NCBI RefSeq assembly: GCF_900141895.1
Contig: NZ_FQYT01000005.1
Location: 88,341-152,340, forward strand
Direction: 5' to 3'
DNA from: Parasporobacterium paucivorans DSM 15970
GTDB lineage: Bacteria; Bacillota; Clostridia; Lachnospirales; Lachnospiraceae
DNA length: 64,000 bases
In this document: piece by piece, positions 31,532 through 40,226 of the stretch
Layout: every line of letters starts with the position of its first letter
Position numbering within the stretch: the first letter of the stretch is position 1
The notes under the pieces: generated by a model
The model's input: the letters and a program-made list of their open reading frames with translations, nothing else
What the model was told of the DNA's origin: nothing
Database searches by the model: none
Translations under genes and position numbers: made by a program

Positions 31532-32944
31532 ATGAAGGTTGAATACTCCGGATATTTAGGGAAATGCAAACCCCTTATCAGGAAACTGGTTGAAGAACTC
31601 TCAAAGGACTACGGATATGTTTCTGTGCTGGGAACCGACACGAAAGGCAGGAGCTACAGGGTATCCAGGACGGGAACCATAATAAAGGATTATGATTTCG
31701 GGGAAAGAGGTTTTGTTGTAAGGATACATAACGGCATAAACTACTCCGAATATTCCTTCAACGAAATCAAGGAGGAGAATCTTGGCGATATAATGGCTGC
31801 TGTACACAGCAGCCTGGGCCGTGCGGGGAATCTCAAACGGAATATTTATGACATTATCGTTGAAGATGAGGTGGCAGAAAACTTTCAGGGGGAAATGGAA
31901 GTCAACCCGGAAGAGCTGGGACAGAAGGCCATCCTAGCGGATCTCACGGATATACGGGACAAGGGACTGGCCGAATCGGAGCTTGTAGTGAATTTCAGTG
32001 CATCCTATAGTTCCAGCCATGTATCCAAACTGTTCCTGTCCGGCAAAAAAGAACTGGAGCAGTCTTATATGCTGGGTGAAGCACGTCTGCTATCTCTGGC
32101 CGCACGTAATGGAAAGATAAAATACTATTACAAATCGGCATCGGGAATGAAGGGATATGAGGTAATGGATGAGATCCGGGATAAATACCGGGAAACGGTT
32201 CAGGAGAGCGTCAATCTTCTGGATGCAAAGCCTTTTAATCCCGGCGAATACGATGTTATCTGTGCACCCGACATCACGGGGCTTATCGCCCATGAGGCTT
32301 TCGGCCACGGCGTGGAAATGGATATGTTTGTAAGGGAAAGATCCAAAGGGGCGGATTACTTAGGGAAACAGGTCGCTTCAGAACTGATTACCATGCACGA
32401 TGGTGCGACTGCCGCAAAGCAGGTATCCTCTTACCTGTTCGATGATGAAGGGGTAATGGGCACCGATACGGTCATTATCGAGAAAGGGATTTTGAAGGCC
32501 GGTATTTCCGATATTCTGAGCGCCGGAAAGCTGGGAACGAACCCGACCGGAAACGGAAAACGGGAATCCTATGAGAGAAAGGCCTATGCCAGAATGACCA
32601 ACACCTGCTTCGAAGCCGGTGAGAGCAGAGTGGAAGATATGATCGCGTCCATAAAGTGCGGGTATCTTCTGGAAGGCATGTACAGCGGAATGGAGGATCC
32701 CAAGGATTGGGGAATCCAGTGCATTGCTCTTTTAGGACGGGAAATCAGAGACGGGAAACTAACAGGGGAGTTGATTTCTCCGGTTGTAATGACTGGTTTT
32801 GTCCCGGACCTTTTAAAGTCCATCTCCATGATTTCTGACAAGGTAGAAATGGAGGGGGCAGGCTACTGCGGAAAGGGGTATAAGGAATTTGTCAAGACAT
32901 CCAATGGAGGTCCCTATATTAAAGCGAAAGTGAGGCTGGGATAA
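31532..32944 (+). CDS. tldD: TldD/PmbA family metallopeptidase (TldD, catalytic subunit)
   Basis: About 470 residues. The TldD zinc motif H-E-x-x-x-H appears in LIAHEAFGHGVEMDMF; SYLFDDEGVMGTDTVIIEKGIL and NTCFEAGESRVEDMIASI are also conserved. In the TldD/TldE heterodimer this is the metal-bearing subunit that trims unfolded or leaderless peptides in the cytoplasm, including RiPP leader remnants and CcdA in E. coli. The ATG at 31532 is set by GGAAGAG; an ATG at 31484 would add sixteen mostly basic residues. Its stop codon touches the start of the partner gene. Confidence 0.88.
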   Translation: MKVEYSGYLGKCKPLIRKLVEELSKDYGYVSVLGTDTKGRSYRVSRTGTIIKDYDFGERGFVVRIHNGINYSEYSFNEIKEENLGDIMAAVHSSLGRAGNLKRNIYDIIVEDEVAENFQGEMEVNPEELGQKAILADLTDIRDKGLAESELVVNFSASYSSSHVSKLFLSGKKELEQSYMLGEARLLSLAARNGKIKYYYKSASGMKGYEVMDEIRDKYRETVQESVNLLDAKPFNPGEYDVICAPDITGLIAHEAFGHGVEMDMFVRERSKGADYLGKQVASELITMHDGATAAKQVSSYLFDDEGVMGTDTVIIEKGILKAGISDILSAGKLGTNPTGNGKRESYERKAYARMTNTCFEAGESRVEDMIASIKCGYLLEGMYSGMEDPKDWGIQCIALLGREIRDGKLTGELISPVVMTGFVPDLLKSISMISDKVEMEGAGYCGKGYKEFVKTSNGGPYIKAKVRLG

Positions 32945-34236
32945 TGCTGGGGATAATAAGAAAAATTCTTTCGGAAGAAAAGGCAGATGCCTATAAAATA
33001 ACGGAGTACAGGACAGAATCCAGGGAGCTGTTTTTGGTTAAGAAAAACGTCGATATGGACAGGGCAAAAAACGTCAGGCATTTCAAGGTCGTCGTCTATA
33101 AAGATTTCGAAGAAGAAGGCATCCTTTACAGAGGAAGCTGCAATACGGATATTCACCCGACTATGACAGAGGAAGAAATACGTAAAGTCGTAACGGACGC
33201 CCTTTTTGCGGCAGGATTTGTTAAAAATCCATTTTATCATTTGGCGCAGCCTGGAGAGTACATGCCTCCCGGGAAAAGCAGATTTGCGGAGGGAAGTCTT
33301 ACGGTACATATGGAAAGTCTGGTCACGGAGCTGTATGAAAATGATATCCATGAAAAAGGCGGAATCAATTCCAGCGAGATTTTCCTGAATAAACATTTCA
33401 GGCGCATAGTCAACTCGCTGGGAGTGGATGTACAGGAGGAAACAGCCGACTGTATGATAGAGTTCATAACCGTCTGGAAAGAGGAGAAGGAAGAAACAGA
33501 ACTTTATAAATGTCTGCAGTTTTCCGACTATTCCAAAGGAGATGTGGCCAGAGCCGCTGCAAAAAAGCAGGAAGAGTGCCAGAAAAAAGCAAAAGCCGAG
33601 AAGCTTTTCGCGTTGGATTCCGGAAACATCCTGCTGACGGGAGAAGCCGTACAATCTTTTTTTGAATATTATTGTGCCAAAAGTAATGCGGCGGCAGTTT
33701 ACAACGGAGAATCGGACTGGAAACCCGGAGATAATATCCAGGGAGAGATTTTGGGGGATGCGGTGAATATCAGTCTTGATCCTGGAATGTCTGCATCGAC
33801 CCGCTCATCTGGATTCGATGAGGATGGCTTTCCTTTACGCCCGGTAAATATCGTGGAGGAAGGCGTATTGAAAAGATATGCTGCGGATATCCGATATGCC
33901 CATTATTTAAAGGTTGAACCTACCGGTGTGATAAAAAACATCCGGGTGAAGGGCGGAACTCGAAGTATTGAGGAGATGAAGAGGGAGCCCTATCTGGAAA
34001 TTCTGACCTTCTCTGATTTTTCTATGGATGCCATTACGGGAGATTTCGGAGGGGAAATCCGCCTGGCGGAATATTTTGACGGTAAAGATACGATTCCGGT
34101 AACCGGCGGAAGCGTTACCGGAAATATAGGCAGAGTTCATGGCCATATGTATTTGTCAAGGGAAATACAGGCAGAGAATGATTTTGAGGGACCGGCAGCC
34201 GTCAGCATGAAAGGGATAAATGTAACCTCCGGATGA
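32944..34236 (+). CDS. pmbA: TldD/PmbA family protein (TldE, non-catalytic subunit)
   Basis: A 430-residue homologue of the preceding protein without the HExxxH motif. GEAVQSFFEYYCAKSNAAAVYNGES, SSGFDEDGFPLRPVNIVEEGVL and GGSVTGNIGRVHGHMYLSREI mark the TldE/PmbA branch, which completes the proteolytic chamber. It shares one base with the end of tldD. No peptide precursor gene is visible nearby, so general peptide turnover is the safer reading. Confidence 0.85.
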   Translation: MLGIIRKILSEEKADAYKITEYRTESRELFLVKKNVDMDRAKNVRHFKVVVYKDFEEEGILYRGSCNTDIHPTMTEEEIRKVVTDALFAAGFVKNPFYHLAQPGEYMPPGKSRFAEGSLTVHMESLVTELYENDIHEKGGINSSEIFLNKHFRRIVNSLGVDVQEETADCMIEFITVWKEEKEETELYKCLQFSDYSKGDVARAAAKKQEECQKKAKAEKLFALDSGNILLTGEAVQSFFEYYCAKSNAAAVYNGESDWKPGDNIQGEILGDAVNISLDPGMSASTRSSGFDEDGFPLRPVNIVEEGVLKRYAADIRYAHYLKVEPTGVIKNIRVKGGTRSIEEMKREPYLEILTFSDFSMDAITGDFGGEIRLAEYFDGKDTIPVTGGSVTGNIGRVHGHMYLSREIQAENDFEGPAAVSMKGINVTSG

Positions 34237-34372
34237 CGTTAAAATAAAATGGACAAGGGTTTTGATTTAACGTAAAATGTAATCATATATATGAATACAA
34301 GCTGCACGTTTAAAGCAGACAAAAAAACATGCGGCTGAAATCGCCGATTGAGAAAGGATGGTCAGTGCAAGA

Positions 34373-34669
34373 ATGAATGAGATAAAAAAAGGAACAAACA
34401 AATTCTACATGGAAGATGACAAGAACGAAATGACTGCGGAGATATGCTTTATTCCGGAAAAAAACTGTCTGGTAGTCAACCATACCTACGTGGACCGCTC
34501 TCTGAGAGGCAAAGGAGTTGGAAAACAGCTGGTGGATAAGGTTGCCTGCTACGCAAGGGACGAACGTAAAAAAATCATCCCTGTATGTTCTTATGCAAAA
34601 AAGGTCATGACAGAAGAAGAAAAATACAGGGATCTGATAGAGGATCAGGACTACGACAAGAGATATTAG
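34373..34669 (+). CDS. Small GNAT-like N-acetyltransferase (YjdJ type)
   Basis: About 98 residues, matching the short GCN5-related family. TAEICFIPEKNCLVVNHTYV is followed by the acetyl-CoA loop RSLRGKGVGKQLVDKV and ARDERKKIIPVCSYAKKVM, the typical end. Substrate unknown. The start is uncertain: ATG 34358 lies directly on the GAAAGG sequence and ATG 34373 is fifteen bases downstream of it. A strong bidirectional terminator follows. Confidence 0.8.
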   Translation: MNEIKKGTNKFYMEDDKNEMTAEICFIPEKNCLVVNHTYVDRSLRGKGVGKQLVDKVACYARDERKKIIPVCSYAKKVMTEEEKYRDLIEDQDYDKRY

Positions 34670-34680
34670 AAATCCTGGAA

Positions 34681-34724
34681 ATCCATCAAAAAAGAGAAGC
34701 ATGCGCTTCTCTTTTTTGATGGAT
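34681..34724. terminator. Bidirectional terminator between GNAT gene and trxA
   Basis: A perfect 20-bp inverted repeat (34681-34700 with 34705-34724) around an ATGC loop, with A6 on one arm and T6 on the other. It serves both convergent genes. Confidence 0.9.
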
Positions 34725-34729
34725 AAGAA

Positions 34730-35041
34730 TTAAAGTCCTAACATTTTTTCCAATTCTGCTTTTGGTCTGACACCGACGGCAGTTGAAACTGCCTTACCAT
34801 CTTTGAATGCAATAAGGGTCGGGATGCTCATTACCTTGAATTGTCTTGCCAGCTCTGGTTCTTCGTCTACATTTACTTTGGCGATTTTGATGTTGGAATA
34901 CTGAACAGCTATTTCGTCTAAAATAGGACCGATCATTTTACAGGGTCCGCACCATGCTGCCCAGAAATCTACTAATACGGGTACGCTTGACTCAAGAACT
35001 TCACTTTTAAAGCTGCTGGTTGTTACTACTACTGGTTTCAT
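34730..35041 (-). CDS. trxA: Thioredoxin
   Basis: A 103-residue classical thioredoxin. [20 protein letters not shown] holds the WCGPC redox centre, and [15 protein letters not shown] the cis-proline loop; length matches the family. It reduces protein disulfides in the cytoplasm using electrons from thioredoxin reductase, whose gene is not in this window. AGGAGG stands upstream of the ATG. A TATAAT-like -10 is visible about 40 bases upstream on the minus strand, but its -35 is unconvincing. Confidence 0.96.
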   Translation of the reverse strand: MKPVVVTTSSFKSEVLESSVPVLVDFWAAWCGPCKMIGPILDEIAVQYSNIKIAKVNVDEEPELARQFKVMSIPTLIAFKDGKAVSTAVGVRPKAELEKMLGL

Positions 35042-35191
35042 ATATCATGTCCTCCTGCACTTTTTTATTTTTAATTATTATATCATAAGTATACGCTGAA
35101 TGTGTATAATTTCCGTGATTAAGTTACACAGCCTTGAAATACCCGCGAAATTGTTCTATTATTGGTTTAGGAAAAAAGAGAGGTGAGCTGA

Positions 35192-35896
35192 ATGAAGATA
35201 ACCTACGTGCGGCATAGCTGTTTCACACTGGAAATAGAGAAGACAGTATTAATTTTTGATTATTTTAACGGAAAGCTTCCAAAGTTTGACAGGAAGAAAA
35301 CAATCTGCGTTTTTTCCAGCCACGGGCATATGGATCATTTCAACAAAAAGATTTTCAGGCTGGCTGACATATATGAAAATGTTTATTTTATTCTGTCTGA
35401 CGATATAAGGGAACAGGTGGATGTTCATAGCCTGCCCCTCGCCACAGAAGGGAAAATACTGTATATGGGGCCGGACGAGCTGCTGCAGCTGGAGAACATG
35501 GGTATAAGGACTTTGCAGTCCACGGACCTGGGAGTGGCGTTCATAATCCGGATGGAAGGACTGTCTATTTATCACGGCGGCGACCTCCATTGGTGGTCCT
35601 GGAATTCGGAGGGTGAAGAATTCAATGATAATATGAAAAAAGCTTTTCTTCATGAGATGGATAAAATAAAAGGAGAACGGTTTGATGTAGCCTTCCTGCC
35701 TCTTGATCCTAGGCTCCAGGAGAGATATTCCTGGGGATTCGACTATTTTATGAGAAATACATATACCGAACTGGCCATTCCCATGCATTTCTGGAATAAT
35801 TATAAATCCCTGGCAGCTTTCAGGGAAATGGAATGTGCCCAGGAGTATAGAGATAAGATCATGCTGATTACACACCGGGAGGAGACACTGCTTTGA
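35192..35896 (+). CDS. MBL-fold metallo-hydrolase
   Basis: A 234-residue protein of the UlaG/UPF0173-like branch of the beta-lactamase fold. It opens MKITYVRHSCFTLEIEKTV, with metal loop FSSHGHMDHFNKK (H-x-H-x-D-H) and second-site SIYHGGDLHWW. Later metal residues are less clear. Activity is unknown. GAGGTGAG precedes the ATG. It overlaps the first chromate-transporter gene by four bases, so the three genes up to 37031 form one transcript. Confidence 0.83.
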   Translation: MKITYVRHSCFTLEIEKTVLIFDYFNGKLPKFDRKKTICVFSSHGHMDHFNKKIFRLADIYENVYFILSDDIREQVDVHSLPLATEGKILYMGPDELLQLENMGIRTLQSTDLGVAFIIRMEGLSIYHGGDLHWWSWNSEGEEFNDNMKKAFLHEMDKIKGERFDVAFLPLDPRLQERYSWGFDYFMRNTYTELAIPMHFWNNYKSLAAFREMECAQEYRDKIMLITHREETLL

Positions 35897-36450
35897 AAAT
35901 TGATGTCCGGTTTTATCTGACCCTGTTTAAAACCACCTTTTATCTGAGTGCGTTTACCTTTGGGGGCGGATATGTGATTGTCCCGCTTATGAAGAAGAAG
36001 TTTGTCGAGGAGCTGGAATGGATTGAAGAACGGGAAATGCTGGATTTTGTGGCCATCGGCCAGTCGGCTCCGGGGGTAATGGCCGTAAACACATCCATCC
36101 TGGTAGGGTACAGGCTGGCGGGAATGCCGGGTGCTCTGATCAGCACCCTTGGAACCGTTCTGCCTCCTCTGATAACTATTTCCATTTTATCCATTGTGTA
36201 TAAAACCTTCCAGGAAAACATCCTGGCAAGGTACCTGCTCAAGGGCCTGCAGGCAGGGGTGGCGGCGATTATCCTGGATGTGACTATAACGATGATTGTA
36301 AATGTGTTCAGGAAAAAAGAAATCGTGTCAGACCTGATTTTGGTTGTGTCTTTTATATTGGCCTTTTTTCTCAAGGCCAATCTGATTCTGCTGATTCTGC
36401 TTTTTGGAATATCCGGAGCTCTTGCGTCAGTTCTGTATAGGAATAAATAA
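35893..36450 (+). CDS. Chromate transporter, first half-size subunit
   Basis: A 185-residue single-domain CHR protein. TFKLSAFTFGGGYVIVP-like start is present as YLSAFTFGGGYVIVPLMKKK, then FVAIGQSAPGVMAVNTSILVGYRLAG and GTVLPPLITISILS, the hallmarks of chromate_transp. Six hydrophobic segments are seen. CHR proteins export chromate by proton exchange in some bacteria, but physiological substrates in anaerobes are unclear. Paired short CHR genes replace one long fused protein. Confidence 0.88.
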   Translation: MKIDVRFYLTLFKTTFYLSAFTFGGGYVIVPLMKKKFVEELEWIEEREMLDFVAIGQSAPGVMAVNTSILVGYRLAGMPGALISTLGTVLPPLITISILSIVYKTFQENILARYLLKGLQAGVAAIILDVTITMIVNVFRKKEIVSDLILVVSFILAFFLKANLILLILLFGISGALASVLYRNK

Positions 36451-36467
36451 TTCGGGAGATTAATGAA

Positions 36468-37031
36468 TTGATATATATTAAGCTGTTAATAGTGTTTTTC
36501 CAGATAGGCCTTTTCAGTATCGGCGGGGGCTATGCCATGATTCCTCTCATACAGGAGATGGTTGTAAAAAACAGCGGATGGATAACCATGAGGGAATTCG
36601 CGGACCTCGTGGCCATTTCCCAGATGACCCCGGGACCCATTGGAATCAACGCGGCCACTTTTGCGGGGCTGAAGGCAGCAGGATTGCTGGGAGGAATTGT
36701 AGCAACAATCGGCTGTGTTCTGCCTTCCCTGATTATTGTATTGATATTGGCACGGCTGTATCGCAGATACGGCAATGTCAGGATTATTCAAGGTGCTTTC
36801 AAGGGAATCCGGCCAGTGGTAGTGGCACTGATTGCCACAGCTGGTCTGGCAATAATCAACATAGCGGTATGGCACGGAGAAACGATTTCCATGAAGACCC
36901 TGGATGTGGGGGCGCTGGCAATTACCGTTGCGGCCTTTGCGGCCATGCGGTTTCGCAGAATCAATATTATTTGGATCATGCTGGGAGCCGGTGCATTGGG
37001 AGTTTTGGAATATGTTTTCACTATAGTGTAA
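36468..37031 (+). CDS. Chromate transporter, second half-size subunit
   Basis: A 187-residue CHR paralogue: QIGLFSIGGGYAMIPLIQEM, DLVAISQMTPGPIGINAATFAGLKAAG and GCVLPSLIIVLIL match the first subunit segment by segment. The two are expected to be inserted with opposite topology and to dimerise. The start is a TTG nine bases after GGGAG; no ATG or GTG fits. A terminator follows six bases after the stop. Confidence 0.88.
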   Translation: MIYIKLLIVFFQIGLFSIGGGYAMIPLIQEMVVKNSGWITMREFADLVAISQMTPGPIGINAATFAGLKAAGLLGGIVATIGCVLPSLIIVLILARLYRRYGNVRIIQGAFKGIRPVVVALIATAGLAIINIAVWHGETISMKTLDVGALAITVAAFAAMRFRRINIIWIMLGAGALGVLEYVFTIV

Positions 37032-37036
37032 TGCTG

Positions 37037-37070
37037 AAAAATACAGACATGCTGGTTCTGTATTTTTTTT
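37037..37070 (+). terminator. Rho-independent terminator after the chromate transporter
   Basis: AAAATACAGA (37037-37046) pairs with TCTGTATTTT (37057-37066), the T run continuing to 37070. Confidence 0.75.
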
Positions 37071-37072
37071 TG

Positions 37073-37114
37073 CACATATCTTTACACCTGTCTTGTCAGC
37101 TGTAAAGATATGTG
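37073..37114. promoter_or_regulatory. Candidate NadR/NiaR operator: 14-bp inverted repeat
   Basis: CACATATCTTTACA (37073-37086) and TGTAAAGATATGTG (37101-37114) are perfect inverted copies with 14 bases between. The repeat surrounds the -35 box of the nadA promoter. The operon's own last gene encodes a NadR/NiaR-type repressor, so autoregulation by NAD precursors is the natural reading. Confidence 0.6.
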
Positions 37115-37121
37115 TTATACT
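37093..37121 (+). promoter_or_regulatory. nadABC-nadR promoter
   Basis: TTGTCA (37093-37098), exactly 17 bases, TATACT (37116-37121). The right operator arm fills most of the spacer. Confidence 0.7.
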
Positions 37122-37168
37122 TCTTGCACAGAAATGCAGGTTTGCGATTTTGAAAGGAGAAACAGGTA

Positions 37169-38077
37169 ATGGTTAGTTTGACAGATAAAATCAATGCGTT
37201 AAAGAAAGAAAAGGATGCAGTTATCCTGGCGCATTATTATGTAAATGATGAAGTGCAGGAAATAGCCGATTTTGTGGGGGATTCCTACGCGCTTGCCAAG
37301 ATAGCAACGACGGTTCCCCAGAAGACGATTCTGTTCTGCGGAGTGTATTTTATGGGGGAAAGTGCCAAAATCCTCAGTCCCGAAAAGATGGTGCTGATGC
37401 CGGACGTGTATGCGGACTGTCCTATGGCCCACATGGCAGACATGGAAAAAATCCAGGAGGTAAGGAAGGTATACGATGACCTGGCAGTTGTCTGCTATGT
37501 CAACTCAACGGCTGAGACGAAAGCATATTCGGACGTGTGTGTGACTTCCTCCAATGCATTGAAGATTGTCAGAAATCTTCCACAGAAGAACATTTATTTT
37601 ATTCCGGATGAAAACCTGGGAAGGTATGTGGCAAGCCAGCTCCCGGAAAAGAATTTTATTTTCAATGACGGTTTCTGCCATGTGCATACGAGCATCACCA
37701 GAGAAAACGTAGAGAAAGCCAAGGAGATTTTCCAACAGGCCAAGGTGCTTGTGCATCCGGAATGCAAGATGGATGTTCTGGAACTGGCGGATTATATTGG
37801 GAGCACGGCGGGTATCATTGAGTATGCAACAGCCAGCGATGCACGTGAATTCATCATCTGTACGGAGATGGGAATTCTTTATGAACTCAGGAAAAGAAAC
37901 CCGGATAAAAAATTCTATTCGGTGGGTCACAGGCAATTCTGCCCGAACATGAAGAAAATCACGCTGGAAAAAATGGCTGATGCTCTGGAGAATTGCAGTG
38001 GGCAGGTCGAGGTGGTTGAGAGTATTCGTGAGAAGGCAAACGTAGCACTGGCCAGGATGTTGGAACTGGCAGAATGA
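37169..38077 (+). CDS. nadA: Quinolinate synthase
   Basis: A 302-residue NadA. VILAHYYVNDEVQEIADFVGDSYALAK opens the first pseudo-repeat, CGVYFMGESAKILSPEK carries the first cluster cysteine, CYVNSTAETKAYSDVCVTSSNA and PDENLGRYVASQL are conserved, and the remaining cysteines lie near VHPECKMDV and RQFCPNMKK. It condenses iminoaspartate with dihydroxyacetone phosphate to quinolinate on a [4Fe-4S] cluster. GAAAGGAG precedes the ATG. First gene of the NAD operon. Confidence 0.95.
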   Translation: MVSLTDKINALKKEKDAVILAHYYVNDEVQEIADFVGDSYALAKIATTVPQKTILFCGVYFMGESAKILSPEKMVLMPDVYADCPMAHMADMEKIQEVRKVYDDLAVVCYVNSTAETKAYSDVCVTSSNALKIVRNLPQKNIYFIPDENLGRYVASQLPEKNFIFNDGFCHVHTSITRENVEKAKEIFQQAKVLVHPECKMDVLELADYIGSTAGIIEYATASDAREFIICTEMGILYELRKRNPDKKFYSVGHRQFCPNMKKITLEKMADALENCSGQVEVVESIREKANVALARMLELAE

Positions 38078-38087
38078 GGGGGATAAT

Positions 38088-39395
38088 ATGACCGATATCA
38101 TCATCGTAGGAACCGGGGCAGCCGGACTTTTCTGTGCCCTGAAAATACCCAGCGATAAAAAAGTCCTCATTATCACGAAAGAAGAAGCAGAGAAGAGCGA
38201 TTCCTATCTGGCTCAGGGCGGCATATGCGTGCTGAGGAACTCAACCGATTATGACAGCTATTTTGAAGACACTATGAAGGCCGGACATTATGAAAATGAC
38301 AGGGAGGCTGTTGAAATCATGATCCGATCTTCCCAGGAGATCATCAGGGATCTGATGGAATATGGGGTCGAATTCGAAAAAAGGAATGGCAGGCTTTCCT
38401 ACACCAGGGAAGGGGCACATTCTATTCCCAGAATCCTGTATCATGAGGATGTGACCGGCATGGAAATTACCGGGAAGCTGATTGCCAGAGTGCGTGAACG
38501 GGAGAATATTCAGATTCGGGAACATACGACCATGATCGATATTCTGCGGGACGGAAACAAATGCAAGGGCATCGTTGTCAGCAACGAAAAAGGAGATCTG
38601 GAAAACATTTCCGGAAGCTGTGTCATACTGGCAAGCGGCGGAATCGGGGGACTGTACAAGAACTCCACCAATTATCCCCATATCACCGGAGACGCCGTGG
38701 CGATCGCATTGAAACACGATATTAAGGTGAAGGATATGCATCGTGTTCAGATCCACCCGACGGCCTTGTATTCAAAGAAACCGGGAAGAAGATTCCTGAT
38801 TTCCGAATCCGTAAGAGGAGAAGGGGCGTATCTGCTGAATAAGGCAGGCAAGAGATTTACAGATGAACTTCTGCCAAGGGATCTGCTGACAAAAGAGATC
38901 TATAACCAGATGAAAAAAGATGGGACGGGATTTGTATGGCTTACTTTGAGGCATCTGAGTCCGGAAAAAATCAAAAAAAGGTTTCCGAACATATACAGAC
39001 ACTGCCTGGAGGAAGGGTATGACATAACAGAAGAAAGCATACCGGTGACGCCTGCTCAGCATTATTTCATGGGTGGGATCCAGACAGATATGAACGGACT
39101 GACTTCTATGGATGGTCTGTACGCCATCGGGGAAACCAGCTGTACCGGAGTCCACGGAGCCAACCGGCTTGCCAGCAATTCTCTTCTGGAAAGCCTCGTA
39201 TTCGCTGAGCGGGCAGCAAAGCATATAACGGAAAATTTTCGGAAAACACCGGAAAATGAGCCTGAATTAAATAAGAACGGATACACGGACCTTGCAAAGC
39301 TTAAAAAGGAATATGCCGAGAATGTCCTGAATGAAGTGGAGAGGAGTGAAAAGGAACATGAACGACATTATAACAATGAAGCTAAATGTGGATAA
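38088..39395 (+). CDS. nadB: L-aspartate oxidase (short form)
   Basis: FAD-binding GTGAAGLFCAL at the N-terminus, SYLAQGGICVL, HEDVTGMEIT, ILASGGIGGLYKNSTNYPHITGDAVAIA, and the active-site block HRVQIHPTALY are all present, and GETSCTGVHGANRLASNSLLESLVFAERAA closes the FAD domain. It oxidises aspartate to iminoaspartate for NadA. At 435 residues it is about a hundred shorter than E. coli NadB and lacks most of the C-terminal helical domain. In anaerobes fumarate can replace oxygen as acceptor. Its end overlaps nadC by 38 bases. Confidence 0.93.
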   Translation: MTDIIIVGTGAAGLFCALKIPSDKKVLIITKEEAEKSDSYLAQGGICVLRNSTDYDSYFEDTMKAGHYENDREAVEIMIRSSQEIIRDLMEYGVEFEKRNGRLSYTREGAHSIPRILYHEDVTGMEITGKLIARVRERENIQIREHTTMIDILRDGNKCKGIVVSNEKGDLENISGSCVILASGGIGGLYKNSTNYPHITGDAVAIALKHDIKVKDMHRVQIHPTALYSKKPGRRFLISESVRGEGAYLLNKAGKRFTDELLPRDLLTKEIYNQMKKDGTGFVWLTLRHLSPEKIKKRFPNIYRHCLEEGYDITEESIPVTPAQHYFMGGIQTDMNGLTSMDGLYAIGETSCTGVHGANRLASNSLLESLVFAERAAKHITENFRKTPENEPELNKNGYTDLAKLKKEYAENVLNEVERSEKEHERHYNNEAKCG

Positions 39396-40212
39396 TCTTC
39401 TGATGCAGGCCCTCCGGGAGGACGTCACCAATGAAGATATCACAACAAATGCCGTAATACCTGTGGACAGGAAGGGCGAGGCCCAGCTCCTTTGCAAGCA
39501 GGACGGGATTGTGGCGGGACTGGATATCTTTGGAAGGGTATTCGTCCTTCTGGATGAGACAGCAGAATTTGAAACACGCTTCAAAGATGGGGACGAAATC
39601 CACAAAGGAGATCTGATTGGAACAATTAGAGGCAACCTCAGGGCAATCCTTACGGGAGAAAGGACGGCTTTGAATTATCTGCAGAGAATGAGCGGAATAG
39701 CCACTTATACCAAAAAAATGGCAGATCTTTTGAAGGGATCAAATACAAGACTTTTAAATACACGTAAGACAACGCCAAACATGCGGATATTTGAAACCTA
39801 TGCAGTCCGGATGGGAGGAGCTTTAAATCACAGATACAATCTTTCGGACGGGATTCTGATTAAAGACAACCACATCAGCGGGGCGGGCGGTGTCAAAAAA
39901 GCTGTGGAGCTTGCCAGGGAATACGCACCCTTTGTCAGAAAGATTGAGGTAGAGGCCGAGACCCTGGAGATGGTGGAGGAAGCCCTGGAGGCTGGTGCGG
40001 ATATAATAATGCTGGATAACATGGATGTATCCACTATGAAAGCAGCAGTGAAAAGGATTGCTGGCCGGGCCACTACCGAGTGCTCCGGAAATGTCACCAT
40101 GGAAAATGCGGCCGGAATCGCCGAAGCAGGGGTGGATTATATTTCGTCGGGAGCAGTTACCCATTCGGCTGGAATTTTGGATCTCTCCCTGAAAAATCTG
40201 AGGGAAATATAA
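39358..40212 (+). CDS. nadC: Nicotinate-nucleotide pyrophosphorylase (carboxylating)
   Basis: About 284 residues. REDVTNEDITTNAVIP, LTGERTALNYLQRMSGIAT, NTRKTTPNMRIFETYAVRMGGALNHRYNLSDGILIKDNHI and IEVEAETLEMVEEALEAGADIIMLDN are the conserved NadC blocks with the PRPP and quinolinate-binding residues (R, K and H). It makes nicotinate mononucleotide from quinolinate and PRPP. ATG 39358 is taken because AAGGA and GAGGAG lie upstream; it overlaps nadB. ATG 39376 has no ribosome site. Confidence 0.94.
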   Translation: MNDIITMKLNVDNLLMQALREDVTNEDITTNAVIPVDRKGEAQLLCKQDGIVAGLDIFGRVFVLLDETAEFETRFKDGDEIHKGDLIGTIRGNLRAILTGERTALNYLQRMSGIATYTKKMADLLKGSNTRLLNTRKTTPNMRIFETYAVRMGGALNHRYNLSDGILIKDNHISGAGGVKKAVELAREYAPFVRKIEVEAETLEMVEEALEAGADIIMLDNMDVSTMKAAVKRIAGRATTECSGNVTMENAAGIAEAGVDYISSGAVTHSAGILDLSLKNLREI

Positions 40213-40226
40213 TTTGGGGTATCAAT

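Noticed and set aside
34235..34273. ACGTTAAA/TTTAACGT inverted repeat after the TldE gene
   Set aside because: Eight bases with a 22-base spacer and no T tract; too weak to call a terminator or operator.
35249..35875. Long open frame on the minus strand (208 codons)
   Set aside because: It is antisense to the MBL-fold gene, has no ribosome site and its product has no recognisable domain.
36578..37105. Plus-strand open frame of 175 codons rich in C, H and G
   Set aside because: Out-of-frame shadow of the second chromate transporter subunit.
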